Counted from the stretch's first letter, positions 26,209 through 35,887 are shown. The stretch: 64,000 nucleotides of DNA from Lachnospiraceae bacterium (GCA_017552985.1 JAFZNO010000134.1:62001-126000); one strand, 5' to 3'. The notes: generated by a model from the sequence alone, not told the origin. Translations and numbers: made by a program.

Positions 26209-27072
26209 ATGTTTTATATTGTTACTGACTCAACGGCAGATCTCCCGAAGGAGTTTTTGGAGGAAAATCACGTTGGCTGCATTTCGCTTAGTTATATCTT
26301 GGACGGAGTAACTTATGGTCAGGGAAAAGAATTGGATCCCAAGGAATTCTTCGACATGATGCGGAACGGCAAGATGCCTACCACGTCCCAGATCAATCCT
26401 CAGGAAGGATATGCGTTTCTGTCAGAGCTGGCAAAGAAAGAGAAGGAAATACTGGTATTACCGCTTTCTTCCGGCATCAGCGGGACCTACAACAGCATGA
26501 AGATTGCTGCTGATGACGTCATGAGTGATTTCCCTGACTGCCGGATCATCGTGATGGACACGACTTGTGCTTCTTTGGGCGAAGGACTCATGGTATATCG
26601 TGCCGTGAAGCTTCGCGATCAAGGATTCTCCATGGATGAAACTTATGAATGGTTGGAAGAACACAGACTACAGTTTGTACACGTGTTTACCGTGGATGAT
26701 TTATTTCACCTCTTCCGGGGCGGACGCGTTTCGAGAACGGCTGCGGTAGTTGGCACGCTGGCGGGGATCAAGCCCATGCTTCACGTAAATGATGAAGGAA
26801 AGCTGATCAACATTGACAAGATACGCGGAAGGAAAAAAGCTCTTCACGCCATGGTTGATTACATGGAGAAGAAGCGAAAGAACTATGATCATTTTGATGA
26901 CGTGGTGATGATCAGTCACGGTGATTGCTTGGAAGATGCGGAATACGTAAGAGATTTGATCAAGGAACGGTTTGGCATCCGGAATTTTGTGATCAATTCT
27001 CTTGGTCCGGTGATCGGTACGCATACGGGGCCGGGACTTGTGGCATTATTCTTTATGGGCGAAAGCAGATAA
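26209..27072 (+). CDS. DegV family fatty-acid-binding protein
   Basis: DegV proteins bind a fatty acid and hand it to the fatty acid kinase FakA for phosphorylation. The N-terminal YIVTDSTADLP, the serine-containing GISGTYNSMK and the C-terminal SLGPVIGTHTGPGLVALFF are the family signatures. I start at the ATG at 26209 (287 residues), preceded by CTGGAGG seven bases upstream. An earlier TTG at 26188 would put that ribosome site inside the gene. No fakA is adjacent. Confidence 0.92.
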   Translation: MFYIVTDSTADLPKEFLEENHVGCISLSYILDGVTYGQGKELDPKEFFDMMRNGKMPTTSQINPQEGYAFLSELAKKEKEILVLPLSSGISGTYNSMKIAADDVMSDFPDCRIIVMDTTCASLGEGLMVYRAVKLRDQGFSMDETYEWLEEHRLQFVHVFTVDDLFHLFRGGRVSRTAAVVGTLAGIKPMLHVNDEGKLINIDKIRGRKKALHAMVDYMEKKRKNYDHFDDVVMISHGDCLEDAEYVRDLIKERFGIRNFVINSLGPVIGTHTGPGLVALFFMGESR

Positions 27073-27082
27073 GTAATGATAT

Positions 27083-27124
27083 TGGGACAGGGGGACGTGT
27101 CGATTGATACGTCCCCCTGTCCCA
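27083..27124. repeat. REP-like palindrome, also a possible terminator
   Basis: The 16-bp arms TGGGACAGGGGGACGT (27083-27098) and ACGTCCCCCTGTCCCA (27109-27124) are perfect and enclose a ten-base loop. The inner part GGGGACGTGTC also appears in the hairpin at 2339-2366. The GC-rich core is typical of dispersed repetitive extragenic palindromes. It directly follows the DegV gene and may end its transcript. Confidence 0.7.
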
Positions 27125-27217
27125 TTTGCTTAATGCGATCCATGCCCTGATATTGTAACCAAATCAAAAGGACGGCATATGAATAAGATATAAAAACAGA
27201 AAGGAACATAGGCTCGA

Positions 27218-27397
27218 ATGATGGATTATCAGGATTACGCAGGCGTTGGCGCGTGGAAGAATCGTCCGCTGGCCATGGCGTACGTTGAAATACAGCGCTT
27301 TGACAAGGTATATGATGACTTGGAAAAGGCATATCGCATCGGAACGATCTTTCCCGACTTAAATAAGCCCTTCAACGGTAGGAGGTGCGAAGGATGA
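27218..27397 (+). CDS. cotJA: Spore coat protein CotJA
   Basis: A small coat-associated protein of the cotJ operon, expressed in the mother cell in Bacillus. The 59 residues contain the family core LAMAYVEIQRFDKVYDDLEK and YRIGTIFPDLNKPF. Two adjacent ATGs (27218, 27221) are possible. It lacks the longer N-terminal part some relatives have. The stop overlaps the cotJB start (ATGA), so translation is coupled. Confidence 0.88.
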   Translation: MMDYQDYAGVGAWKNRPLAMAYVEIQRFDKVYDDLEKAYRIGTIFPDLNKPFNGRRCEG

Positions 27398-27648
27398 ATG
27401 GAAAGGAGCAACTCCTCTTTAACATTGGCGTGGTAGATTTTACGATGGTGGATCTAGGACTGTTCCTGGATACGCACCCCACGGATCAAAAAGCGCTTGA
27501 GTATTATCAGCATTATGCGCAGATCAAAAAACAACTGTGCAGGGAATTTGGAAAGAAATATTATCCGCTCACCATGGCTGAAGCGGATTCGGGCAAGAAA
27601 TGGAGCTGGGGAGACGCGCCTCTTCCCTGGGAAGGAGGATGCGCATAA
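27394..27648 (+). CDS. cotJB: Spore coat protein CotJB
   Basis: Second protein of the cotJ operon, 84 residues, with the family features LLFNIGVVDFTMVDLGLFLD and tyrosine-rich YYQHYAQ. I begin at ATG 27394, eight bases after AGGAGG, rather than the GTG at 27385, which overlaps that site. The role is structural or in coat assembly with CotJC. The stop overlaps the cotJC ATG by one base. Confidence 0.9.
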   Translation: MNGKEQLLFNIGVVDFTMVDLGLFLDTHPTDQKALEYYQHYAQIKKQLCREFGKKYYPLTMAEADSGKKWSWGDAPLPWEGGCA

Positions 27649-28262
27649 TGTGGAACTATGAAAAGAGATTGCAATTTCCGGTGAATATCAAGGAACCTAA
27701 CGCGAAACTGGCACAGATCATTATCTCTCAATATGGCGGACCAGACGGGGAGATGGGTGCCAGCATGCGATATCTTTCCCAGAGATATGCCATGCCCTAC
27801 AGGGAAATTGGCGGTCTTCTTACGGATATTGGAACGGAGGAACTTGCACACCTGGAAATGGTGGCGACGATCATCCATCAGCTGACGCGAAATCTTTCGA
27901 TGGAAGAGATTGGGCGAAGTGGCTTTGACAAATATTACGTGGATCATACCCTTGGCATCTGGCCTCAGGCCGCTGGCGGAGTGCCCTTTAATGCCTGTGA
28001 GTTCCAGAGTAAGGGTGACGTGATCACGGACCTGAGCGAAGACATGGCTGCAGAACAAAAGGCCAGAACTACTTACGATAACATCTTGCGACTGATCAAA
28101 GAGCCGGACGTTTGTGAGCCCATCAAATTCCTGAGGGAAAGAGAAATCGTGCATTACCAGCGCTTTGGAGAGGCACTCCGAATGGCCACGGATAAGCTGA
28201 ATGAAAAGAATTTCTATGCCTTCAACCCTGGCTTTGACAAGTGTGAAAATGCCAACGGATAG
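27648..28262 (+). CDS. cotJC: Spore coat protein CotJC (manganese-catalase family)
   Basis: A 204-residue ferritin-like protein of the manganese catalase family found in the spore coat, possibly protecting against peroxide. The start is ATG 27648 (MWNYEKRLQFPV), preceded by GAAGGAGG. An upstream in-frame reading would run inside cotJB and is rejected. The four-helix core holds the metal-ligand glutamate and histidine in IGTEELAHLEM (about 65-75) and the later MAAEQKARTTYDN and REREIVHYQRF. The operon order cotJA-cotJB-cotJC is complete. Confidence 0.93.
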   Translation: MWNYEKRLQFPVNIKEPNAKLAQIIISQYGGPDGEMGASMRYLSQRYAMPYREIGGLLTDIGTEELAHLEMVATIIHQLTRNLSMEEIGRSGFDKYYVDHTLGIWPQAAGGVPFNACEFQSKGDVITDLSEDMAAEQKARTTYDNILRLIKEPDVCEPIKFLREREIVHYQRFGEALRMATDKLNEKNFYAFNPGFDKCENANG

Positions 28263-28320
28263 TTCTAAAAGAACGACGGATTCATAAGATAAATCCATAG
28301 GACCTTATGGGGGCGTGCTT

Positions 28321-29757
28321 ATGATGGCCGGCTGGATCAATGAAATAAGAGACGTTGTATGGGGGCCGTGGCTTCTTACATTTCTGCTGGGAACGGGAGT
28401 TTATTTATGCATTTTGCTTCGTGGACTTCCCGTAAGAAAACTGTTCCGGGCCGTGAAAATGGCTCTTGGGCCGACGGAAGCGGATCAAAAAGATGGCATC
28501 TCTTCCTTTTCGAGTCTGGCTACGGAACTTGCGGCAACCATTGGAACCGGAAACGTGGTTGGCGTAGCCATGGCCATGACTGCCGGCGGACCGGGTGCGC
28601 TTCTTTGGATGATGATATCGGCACTGATCGGACTTTCCACAAAACTGACGGAGAGTACGCTTAGCGTAAAATACAGGGTAAAGGACGGATCAGGGCTCCC
28701 GAAGGGAGGGCCCATGATCACGCTTTCCAAGGCATTTCCCCTGCCAAAGACTGGAAAAGTATTGGCAGGGTGTTATGCCTTTTTTGCGGTGCTCTGTTCC
28801 CTGGGGATGGGGAATGCGGTACAATCCAGTTCCATCGCTTCCTCCTTTCACGCGGCGTTCGGCTGGAAGGAAAGAACCGTTGGAATGATCCTTGCAATGC
28901 TTACTTTGCTTGCGGTTACGGGAGGCATGAAGCGGATCTCCAAGATAGCAACGTATCTGGTCCCTGCCATGGGGGCAATTTACGTGGCGGGGTGCCTTGG
29001 GATCATGGCGCTACACTGGCAAAACCTGCTCCCGGGATTAAAATGTATTATCGTCGGCGCCTTTTCACCAAAGGCGGTATCGGGAGGGGTGTTCGGAACA
29101 ATAACGGCCTCCTGGATCAAAAGCTTGAATGCCGGAGTGTCCTGCGGGGTATTTTCCAATGAGGCAGGACTGGGCGCAGGCGGGATCAGCGCTGCGGCGT
29201 CATCGGAAGAAGATCCGGTAAGGCAGGGTTGGATCAGTACTTCCGCGGTGTTTTTTGATACCTTGGTCATTTGCGTGATCACGGGAATTGCATATGCCTG
29301 CAGCGGAGTAGCCAATACGTCGCAGGAGGGGGAATTACTTCTAAAGAGCGGCATGAAAGCAGATCCGTCAAATGGAGCAGACCTTATGATCGCTGCGTTT
29401 GAAACAACCTTTGGAAGATATGGCGGCGCCGTGCTTGGCACTTGCATTGCGCTGTTCGCATTTGCGACCATACTTGGCTGGGCGGCGCAGGGACAGGCTG
29501 CGTTTGCTTATCTTTTTGGAGAAAAAAGAAATTGGCTATATCAAGCCATCTATTCCTTTTTTACCTTTGTTGGAGCCACCGCCGGTCTTGGGATCCTGTG
29601 GACGCTGTCCGACTTGGCGAATGGGCTTTTGGCCATTCCGAACCTGATCTGTCTGTGGGTTATGGGACCAAAGGCCTGCAGGGAAATCCTTGCGTGGGAG
29701 ATGGAACAGGGGAGTCCTTCCGACACTCCCAAACGGATCTTTCGAAAACATGGTTGA
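28321..29757 (+). CDS. AGCS family amino acid:sodium symporter
   Basis: A 478-residue transporter of the alanine/glycine:cation symporter family. About 10-11 hydrophobic segments are visible, with family motifs SSFSSLATELAATIGTGNVV (about 60-80), GPGALLWMM, and SNEAGLGAGGISAAAS near 280. Likely substrates are alanine or glycine with sodium, but the exact amino acid cannot be read. I choose ATG 28321 after GGGGG; GTG 28315 is an alternative. It follows the cotJ operon by about 58 bases and shows no functional link. Confidence 0.9.
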   Translation: MMAGWINEIRDVVWGPWLLTFLLGTGVYLCILLRGLPVRKLFRAVKMALGPTEADQKDGISSFSSLATELAATIGTGNVVGVAMAMTAGGPGALLWMMISALIGLSTKLTESTLSVKYRVKDGSGLPKGGPMITLSKAFPLPKTGKVLAGCYAFFAVLCSLGMGNAVQSSSIASSFHAAFGWKERTVGMILAMLTLLAVTGGMKRISKIATYLVPAMGAIYVAGCLGIMALHWQNLLPGLKCIIVGAFSPKAVSGGVFGTITASWIKSLNAGVSCGVFSNEAGLGAGGISAAASSEEDPVRQGWISTSAVFFDTLVICVITGIAYACSGVANTSQEGELLLKSGMKADPSNGADLMIAAFETTFGRYGGAVLGTCIALFAFATILGWAAQGQAAFAYLFGEKRNWLYQAIYSFFTFVGATAGLGILWTLSDLANGLLAIPNLICLWVMGPKACREILAWEMEQGSPSDTPKRIFRKHG

Positions 29758-29782
29758 AATAATGATTTTCCTAAGGTATACT
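29754..29782 (+). promoter_or_regulatory. Sigma-A promoter of miaB
   Basis: TTGAAA (29754-29759), 17 bp, TATACT (29777-29782), 33 bases before the miaB ATG. The -35 overlaps the stop codon of the symporter gene. Confidence 0.7.
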
Positions 29783-29814
29783 TTGGAGTAGTATTTTCAG
29801 AAAGAGGAAGCAAA

Positions 29815-31308
29815 ATGTACGATTTTATCGATTTGGACCGGATTGACTTAAGCACGGAAGCTCCATCCAAGGAGCCGGAGCGTCAATATTATTTCATGGC
29901 AAAGCTTAGGGAGTTTGTCGCAAAGGAGGGAAAGCGCCTTGGACGGAGTCTTACTGCCTGCGTGGTGACCTTCGGCTGTCAGATGAATGCAAAGGACTCC
30001 GAAAAGCTTTCCGGAATCTTAAAAAAGACCGGGTACGTGCTGACGGATGACGAAAATGCAGATTTTGTCATTTATAATACCTGTACGGTCAGGGATAACG
30101 CGAATCAAAAGGTTTACGGAAGGCTTGGGGTCTTAAACGGATTTAAGAAAAAGAATCCGGCGATGAAGATCGCACTCTGTGGCTGCATGACCCAGGAGAA
30201 AACGGTGATCGAAAAATTACGCGAAAGCTATCCCTTTGTTGATCTGGTGTTCGGAACCCATAATCTGTTTGCGTTTGCGGAACTGGCATACAGAGCCAAT
30301 CTGGAAAAGAAAATGGTGGTCGACGTTTGGGAGGGAACCGATCAAATCGTGGAGGACCTTCCGTCAGACAGAAAATATCCCTTTAAGTCCGGCGTAAACA
30401 TTATGTTTGGCTGTAATAATTTCTGCAGCTACTGCATTGTGCCCTACGTAAGGGGCAGGGAGCGGAGTCGCGACGCGAAGGAAATCCTCCGAGAGATTGA
30501 AAAGCTTGTGGACGACGGCGTCGTTGAGGTCATGCTGCTTGGCCAAAACGTGAATTCTTACGGAAAGAACTTGGAAGACGGCATCTCCTTTGCGCAGCTT
30601 TTAAGGGAAGTGGAAAAGATCGAAGGATTAAAGCGCATCCGTTTTATGACCTCACATCCAAAGGATCTGTCGGAGGAGCTGATCCAAGTCATGAAGGAAT
30701 CAAAGAAAATCTGCAGACATTTGCATCTGCCGCTGCAATCCGGATCTACGAAGATCCTGCAGGCCATGAACCGGAGATATACCAAGGAACAATATCTGGC
30801 ATTGGCGGAAAAGATCAGAAAAGAAATTCCTGACGTGGCGCTTACTACGGACATCATTGTGGGATTCCCTGGAGAAACACAAGAGGACGTGCAAGATACC
30901 ATTGACGTCATCCAAAAAGTGCAGTATGACAATGCCTTTACGTTTATTTACTCCAAGAGAACGGGTACGCCCGCTGCGGCCATGGAACAGGTGCCGGAGG
31001 ATCAGGTTCACGAAGAATTTGACAAAGTATTAAAGTGCGTTCAGGAGACGGCCAGAATGCGCGTTAAACGATATGAAGGGCAAGTGATGGAAGCCCTTGT
31101 GGAAGAAATCAATGAAGGCAGTAATTCGGCGGAAGCGTTAAAAGAATTAAATGCCGGGCCGGACGAAGTTTTGCTTACGGGAAGGCTTTCCAACAATACC
31201 ATTGTCCATTTCCCGGGCAAGGCTGATCAAGTGGGAACGCTGGTGATGGTGAAGCTTGATGAATGCAGGGGATTTTATTATCTTGGACGTATAGTAAGCG
31301 CAGAATAA
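29815..31308 (+). CDS. miaB: tRNA-2-methylthio-N6-dimethylallyladenosine synthase
   Basis: Adds the methylthio group to isopentenyl-adenosine 37 of tRNAs reading UNN codons. It is a radical SAM methylthiotransferase with two clusters. The N-terminal domain holds Cys in TFGCQMN (about 55), NTCTVRDNA and CGCM. The radical SAM site CNNFCSYCIVPYVRGRERSR begins near 200. A C-terminal TRAM domain covers about 430-495. Its substrate is made by MiaA, whose gene at 37982 carries an in-frame stop, so the pathway may be impaired or the stop may be an error. GAGGAAGC precedes the ATG. Confidence 0.96.
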   Translation: MYDFIDLDRIDLSTEAPSKEPERQYYFMAKLREFVAKEGKRLGRSLTACVVTFGCQMNAKDSEKLSGILKKTGYVLTDDENADFVIYNTCTVRDNANQKVYGRLGVLNGFKKKNPAMKIALCGCMTQEKTVIEKLRESYPFVDLVFGTHNLFAFAELAYRANLEKKMVVDVWEGTDQIVEDLPSDRKYPFKSGVNIMFGCNNFCSYCIVPYVRGRERSRDAKEILREIEKLVDDGVVEVMLLGQNVNSYGKNLEDGISFAQLLREVEKIEGLKRIRFMTSHPKDLSEELIQVMKESKKICRHLHLPLQSGSTKILQAMNRRYTKEQYLALAEKIRKEIPDVALTTDIIVGFPGETQEDVQDTIDVIQKVQYDNAFTFIYSKRTGTPAAAMEQVPEDQVHEEFDKVLKCVQETARMRVKRYEGQVMEALVEEINEGSNSAEALKELNAGPDEVLLTGRLSNNTIVHFPGKADQVGTLVMVKLDECRGFYYLGRIVSAE

Positions 31309-31331
31309 TTTCCGTGCATTTAAAAAAGTGC

Positions 31332-31360
31332 TTGCATTTCTAAAAACTTCGCATTAGAAT
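31332..31360 (+). promoter_or_regulatory. Likely promoter of the SulP transporter gene
   Basis: TTGCAT (31332-31337), 17 bp, TAGAAT (31355-31360), 43 bases before the start codon. Confidence 0.6.
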
Positions 31361-31403
31361 GTGTCGTGGTTTTGAAAAGTTGTTGAATTAGGAGTGCATA
31401 CAA

Positions 31404-33059
31404 ATGAGTTATCTGAAACCAAAGCTTTTTTCCGTGATGAAAACCTATACGCCGCAGCAGTTTGGCAAGGACGTGGTGGCAGGCGTGATCGTTGCGATCA
31501 TAGCGCTTCCCTTGTCCATCGCGTTGGCAATCGCTTCCGGCGTTGGGCCTGAGGCAGGTATTTATACGGCGATCATCGCTGGATTCCTGGTATCGTTCTT
31601 GGGCGGAAGCCGTGTGCAGATTGCGGGACCGACGGCTGCATTTGCAACCATCGTTGCCGGAATCGTCATGAAGGACGGCATGGACGGTTTGATCATTGCG
31701 ACGATCATGGCAGGATTTCTGTTGATCTTCATGGGATTGTTTAAGTTTGGTAATCTGTTGAAATTTATACCATTTACCATCACCACCGGATTTACGGCAG
31801 GCATTGCCGTGACTCTGTTTATCGGTCAGATCAAGGATTTTGCCGGGATCGTTTACGAACATGGCGAAAAACCCATAGAGACGGCAGAAAAGGTGGAAGC
31901 GATCATCGCAAACCTTGGAACGATCAATTGGATGGGCGTGCTCATCGGAGCGATCGCTCTTGCGATTCTGATCATCTGGCCAAAGTTTGTAAAAAAGATC
32001 CCTGGCTCTTTGGTTGCCGTGATCGTGACCGCTGCGCTGGTAGAGTGCTTAAAGCTCGACGTGAATACCATTGGCAAGGCATTTACCAACATCCGTACCG
32101 GTTTACCCGGATTTTCACTTAGTACGTCCCTGCTTGACATAAATCTTATGCGCGAGCAGCTTCCGAACGCCGCGACCATTGCCATTCTGGCAGGCATTGA
32201 ATCCCTGCTTTCCGCGGTTGTCGCTGACAGCATGATCGGATCCAAGCATTTGCCCAACATGGAGCTTGTGGCACAGGGCGTTGCAAACATTGGATCGGTA
32301 TGCTTTGGAGGGATTCCCGCAACCGGCGCCATCGCAAGAACCGCAGCAAACATCAAAAACGGCGGCCGCACGCCCATTTCCGGAATGGTGCATTCCTTAA
32401 CCCTGGTGATCGTCGTATTGTTTTTGATGCCGCTTGCAAAGCTGATCCCGATGCCATGCATCGCGGCGATCTTGTTCCAGGTGGCATACAACATGAGCGG
32501 ATGGAGGAATTTTGTAAAGCTCTGCAAGGCTTCGCCCATGAGCGACGTGCTGGTGCTTGTGACCACTTTTGCGCTGACCGTGATCTTTGACCTGGTGGTT
32601 GCCATTGAGGTTGGAATTGTGCTTGCCGCGATCCTGTTCATGAAGAGAATGAGCGACGTGGCACAGGTGCAAGGCTGGAAGGAAGTGGACGATGAAAATG
32701 ATCCGGAGAGCATCAATCTCCGCACCATTCCCGATCACGTGATGGTTTATGAGATCTCGGGTCCCATGTTCTTTGCGGCAGCTGGAAAAATTCTGGACAT
32801 TTCCTACAAGGAAGATACGAAGGTTCTGGTTCTTAGAATGAGAAGCGTAACCGCCCTTGACGCGACGGCGCTGCGTAATCTGGAACAGCTGTATGATGAC
32901 TGCAAGGAGAAGGGAATCAAGATGGTATTCTCTCACGTGAATGAGCAGCCCATGAAGGTGTTCCAAAAAGCGAAATTTGATCAAAAGGTCGGGAAAGAAT
33001 TCTTTGCCCCTCACATTGACGACGCACTGGCACGGGCAAAGGAGCTTGCCAAGGCCTAA
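31404..33059 (+). CDS. SulP family anion transporter with STAS domain
   Basis: A 551-residue SLC26/SulP transporter. The N-terminal half has about 10-12 hydrophobic segments with the family stretch VAGVIVAIIALPLSIALAIA and GPTAAFATIVAGIV. The C-terminal STAS domain (about 435-551) includes VLVLRMRSVTALDATALRNL. Bacterial relatives carry sulfate, bicarbonate or other anions and some dicarboxylates; the substrate here cannot be assigned. It stands alone between its own promoter and a terminator. Confidence 0.92.
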   Translation: MSYLKPKLFSVMKTYTPQQFGKDVVAGVIVAIIALPLSIALAIASGVGPEAGIYTAIIAGFLVSFLGGSRVQIAGPTAAFATIVAGIVMKDGMDGLIIATIMAGFLLIFMGLFKFGNLLKFIPFTITTGFTAGIAVTLFIGQIKDFAGIVYEHGEKPIETAEKVEAIIANLGTINWMGVLIGAIALAILIIWPKFVKKIPGSLVAVIVTAALVECLKLDVNTIGKAFTNIRTGLPGFSLSTSLLDINLMREQLPNAATIAILAGIESLLSAVVADSMIGSKHLPNMELVAQGVANIGSVCFGGIPATGAIARTAANIKNGGRTPISGMVHSLTLVIVVLFLMPLAKLIPMPCIAAILFQVAYNMSGWRNFVKLCKASPMSDVLVLVTTFALTVIFDLVVAIEVGIVLAAILFMKRMSDVAQVQGWKEVDDENDPESINLRTIPDHVMVYEISGPMFFAAAGKILDISYKEDTKVLVLRMRSVTALDATALRNLEQLYDDCKEKGIKMVFSHVNEQPMKVFQKAKFDQKVGKEFFAPHIDDALARAKELAKA

Positions 33060-33126
33060 ACTTGAGAAAAGTGATCGTTATTTGGAGAGAAAAAAGTATA
33101 CAGAAACAAAATGTTGTGGTAAAATA

Positions 33127-33169
33127 TTGGCGGAGCGCAATTTATAGTGTGCTCCGCCAATTTCTTTTT
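33127..33169 (+). terminator. Terminator after the SulP gene
   Basis: TTGGCGGAGC (33127-33136) pairs perfectly with GCTCCGCCAA (33151-33160) around a 14-base loop and is followed by TTTCTTTTT. It shows that the open frame upstream of mutS is untranslated. Confidence 0.88.
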
Positions 33170-33202
33170 GGGAATCAATGCAAGGAAGCGAGTGGAAAAA
33201 CA

Positions 33203-35863
33203 ATGGGCGAAATGACCCCGATGATGACAAAATACATGGAGACCAAGCAGGAATACAAGGACTGTATTCTGTTCTATAGGCTTGGGGATTTTTATGAAAT
33301 GTTTTTTGACGATGCCCTGGTTGCCTCGAAGGAATTAGAGATCACCCTGACCGGAAAAGATTGCGGCATGGAGGAGCGGGCGCCCATGTGCGGCGTGCCT
33401 TTTCATGCAGTCGAAGGGTATTTGACAAAGCTTGTGAGCAGGGGCTATAAGGTGGCAATCTGTGAACAGGTGGAGGATCCCAAGCTTGCCAAAGGTTTAG
33501 TCAAACGGGAAGTGATCCGCGTCGTAACGCCCGGAACCAACCTGAACATGCAGTCCCTCGAAGAGTCTAAGAACAATTACTTGGTCTGCGTTGCATATAC
33601 TTCCAACAAGATCGGGCTTTCCGTTGCTGACGTAACGACGGGAGATTATTATCTGACCGAAGTGGAAGACCTCAAGAAGCTCACGGACGAACTCATGAAG
33701 TATGAACCCACCGAGATCATCTGTAATGATGCCTTTTTGGTGAGCGGCATCGACGTGGGTGAGCTGAGGAACAGGCTGCATGCGGTGATCAATCCCCTTG
33801 AGGCGCATGCCTTTGATGACGAGAGTTGCAAGAAGCTCCTTAGAAAGCATTTTAAGGTGAACACGCTGATCGGCCTTGGCATTGAGGATTTTCCTGTTGG
33901 CCTTGTGGCTGCAGGCGCCTTGTTGTCTTATCTCTATGAGACGCAAAAGACGGACCTTAGTCATTTTAGACATTTATACCCTTATCTGACCAATAAATTC
34001 ATGCTTCTGGACAGTTCAACCAGAAGGAATTTGGAACTTACGGAGACCCTCCGGGAGAAGCAAAAGCGTGGGTCCCTTCTTTGGGTGCTGGACAAGACAA
34101 AGACGGCAATGGGAGCAAGAATGCTCCGCGGCTGGCTGGAACAGCCCCTGATCGACAAACAGGCGATGGAAGAGCGTCTTGACGCCGTGGAAGAGCTTTG
34201 CAAAAACAGCGTATCCCGAGACGAGATCCGGGAATATCTGAATGCCGTTTATGACCTTGAACGCCTGCTTGCAAGGGTCACTTATAAAACCGCGAATCCG
34301 AGGGATCTGCTTGCTTTTAGAAACTCCTTGGAGATGTTACCTCACGTCAAAACCGTTCTTGGGGAATTTCATTGTAAGGAGCTGGCGGAATGCCATGAAG
34401 AATTGGATGGACTGGAGGATATTTATCAGCTGATCCTGCAAGCCATCGATGAGGACGCGCCCATCACCATTCGCGAGGGAGGCATGATCCGCGACGGATT
34501 TGACGAGAACGTGTACCGTTTAAGGAGCGCAAAAAGAGATGGTAAGCAGTGGCTTGCCGAGCTGGAGGAACAGGACCGCGAAAGAACAGGCATCAAGGGC
34601 CTAAAGATCAAGTATAACAAGGTGTTCGGATACTATTTTGAGGTGACGAATTCCTACAAGGATCTTGTGCCGGAAGATTATATCCGTAAGCAGACGTTGG
34701 CCAACGCAGAGCGTTATACGACGCCGCGGTTAAAGGAACTTGAGGATACGATCCTCAATGCGGAGGACAAGCTGCAGACCCTTGAATATGACATTTTCTG
34801 CCAGATCCGGGACAGCATTGCCATGGAGATCGACCGCATTCAGAGAACGGCAAAGGCCATAGCGAAGCTGGACGTATTTTGTTCGTTATCATTGGTTGCC
34901 GAGAGAAACCGCTACGTCCGTCCAAAGTTAAATGAAAAGGGCGTGATCGACGTAAAGGATGGCCGGCATCCCGTCGTGGAGCAGATGCTTTCCGGGGATC
35001 TGTTCGTCGCAAATGACACATACCTCGATAACAATAAACACTGCATCAGCATTATTACCGGACCGAACATGGCAGGTAAGTCAACCTACATGCGTCAGAG
35101 TGCCTTGATCGTTCTCATGGCTCAGATCGGATGCTTTGTTCCTGCACGAAGCGCGGATATCGGCATCGTTGACAGGATCTTTACCAGAGTCGGCGCATCG
35201 GATGACCTGGCCAGCGGACAATCCACGTTCATGGTGGAGATGAACGAAGTTGCAAACATCTTGCGGAATGCCACGCCAAACAGCCTGCTGATCCTGGATG
35301 AGATCGGAAGGGGAACGTCAACCTTTGACGGACTCTCCATTGCATGGGCCGTGATCGAGCACGTGAGCAACAAAAAGCTCCTTGGAGCAAAGACGCTTTT
35401 CGCCACCCATTATCACGAGCTGACGGAACTGGAAGACAAGATGCATAACGTTAATAACTATTGCATCGCCGTGAAGGAAAGCGGTGACGACATCGTCTTT
35501 CTGAGAAAGATCATTAAGGGCGGTGCCGACAGAAGCTACGGGATCCAGGTGGCAAAGCTTGCGGGCGTTCCTGACATGGTCATCGACCGTGCCAAGGAAA
35601 TCGCGGAGCAGCTTTCCGACAATGACATTACGCAGAAGGTGCAAAGCATTGCGGTGGATACCAAGGCGGAAGGAAAGGCGAAAAAGCCCGTCACTTATGA
35701 TGAGATCGATCTTGGACAGATGTCTTTGTTCGACACCGTGAAGGATGAGGACGTGCTCAAGGAATTGATGGAAGTGGAAGTGACGACTCTGACTCCCCTG
35801 GATGCACTCAATACTTTGTACCGTTTGCAAAACAAGCTAAAAAATCGTTGGACGGGGAACTAA
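33203..35863 (+). CDS. mutS: DNA mismatch repair protein MutS
   Basis: Recognises base mismatches and small loops and recruits MutL. The N-terminal mismatch-binding motif YRLGDFYEMFFDDA carries the Phe-x-Glu that stacks on the mispair. The ATPase Walker A is GPNMAGKSTYMRQ (about 620-632), followed by DEIGRGTSTFDG and THYHELTELE. I start at ATG 33203 (886 residues), since the longer open frame from 33062 runs through the SulP terminator. ATG 33212 is an alternative. mutL follows 24 bases later and miaA 9 bases after that, the usual Firmicutes order. Confidence 0.98.
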   Translation: MGEMTPMMTKYMETKQEYKDCILFYRLGDFYEMFFDDALVASKELEITLTGKDCGMEERAPMCGVPFHAVEGYLTKLVSRGYKVAICEQVEDPKLAKGLVKREVIRVVTPGTNLNMQSLEESKNNYLVCVAYTSNKIGLSVADVTTGDYYLTEVEDLKKLTDELMKYEPTEIICNDAFLVSGIDVGELRNRLHAVINPLEAHAFDDESCKKLLRKHFKVNTLIGLGIEDFPVGLVAAGALLSYLYETQKTDLSHFRHLYPYLTNKFMLLDSSTRRNLELTETLREKQKRGSLLWVLDKTKTAMGARMLRGWLEQPLIDKQAMEERLDAVEELCKNSVSRDEIREYLNAVYDLERLLARVTYKTANPRDLLAFRNSLEMLPHVKTVLGEFHCKELAECHEELDGLEDIYQLILQAIDEDAPITIREGGMIRDGFDENVYRLRSAKRDGKQWLAELEEQDRERTGIKGLKIKYNKVFGYYFEVTNSYKDLVPEDYIRKQTLANAERYTTPRLKELEDTILNAEDKLQTLEYDIFCQIRDSIAMEIDRIQRTAKAIAKLDVFCSLSLVAERNRYVRPKLNEKGVIDVKDGRHPVVEQMLSGDLFVANDTYLDNNKHCISIITGPNMAGKSTYMRQSALIVLMAQIGCFVPARSADIGIVDRIFTRVGASDDLASGQSTFMVEMNEVANILRNATPNSLLILDEIGRGTSTFDGLSIAWAVIEHVSNKKLLGAKTLFATHYHELTELEDKMHNVNNYCIAVKESGDDIVFLRKIIKGGADRSYGIQVAKLAGVPDMVIDRAKEIAEQLSDNDITQKVQSIAVDTKAEGKAKKPVTYDEIDLGQMSLFDTVKDEDVLKELMEVEVTTLTPLDALNTLYRLQNKLKNRWTGN

Positions 35864-35887
35864 TGGTCTAAATGGGAGGAAGCGAAA

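Noticed and set aside
27148..27183. Sigma-E promoter for cotJA (GATATT ... CATATGAA)
   Set aside because: The spacing of more than 20 bp and an imperfect -10 do not match the sigma-E pattern; regulation of cotJ is left open.
31853..32728. Long open frame (291 codons) on the minus strand inside the SulP gene
   Set aside because: It mirrors a clear transporter gene on the other strand, has low-complexity composition and no ribosome site.
33062..33202. N-terminal extension of mutS by 47 codons
   Set aside because: The extension runs through a perfect terminator hairpin (33127-33160), has no ribosome site, and does not resemble MutS, whose family start matches ATG 33203.
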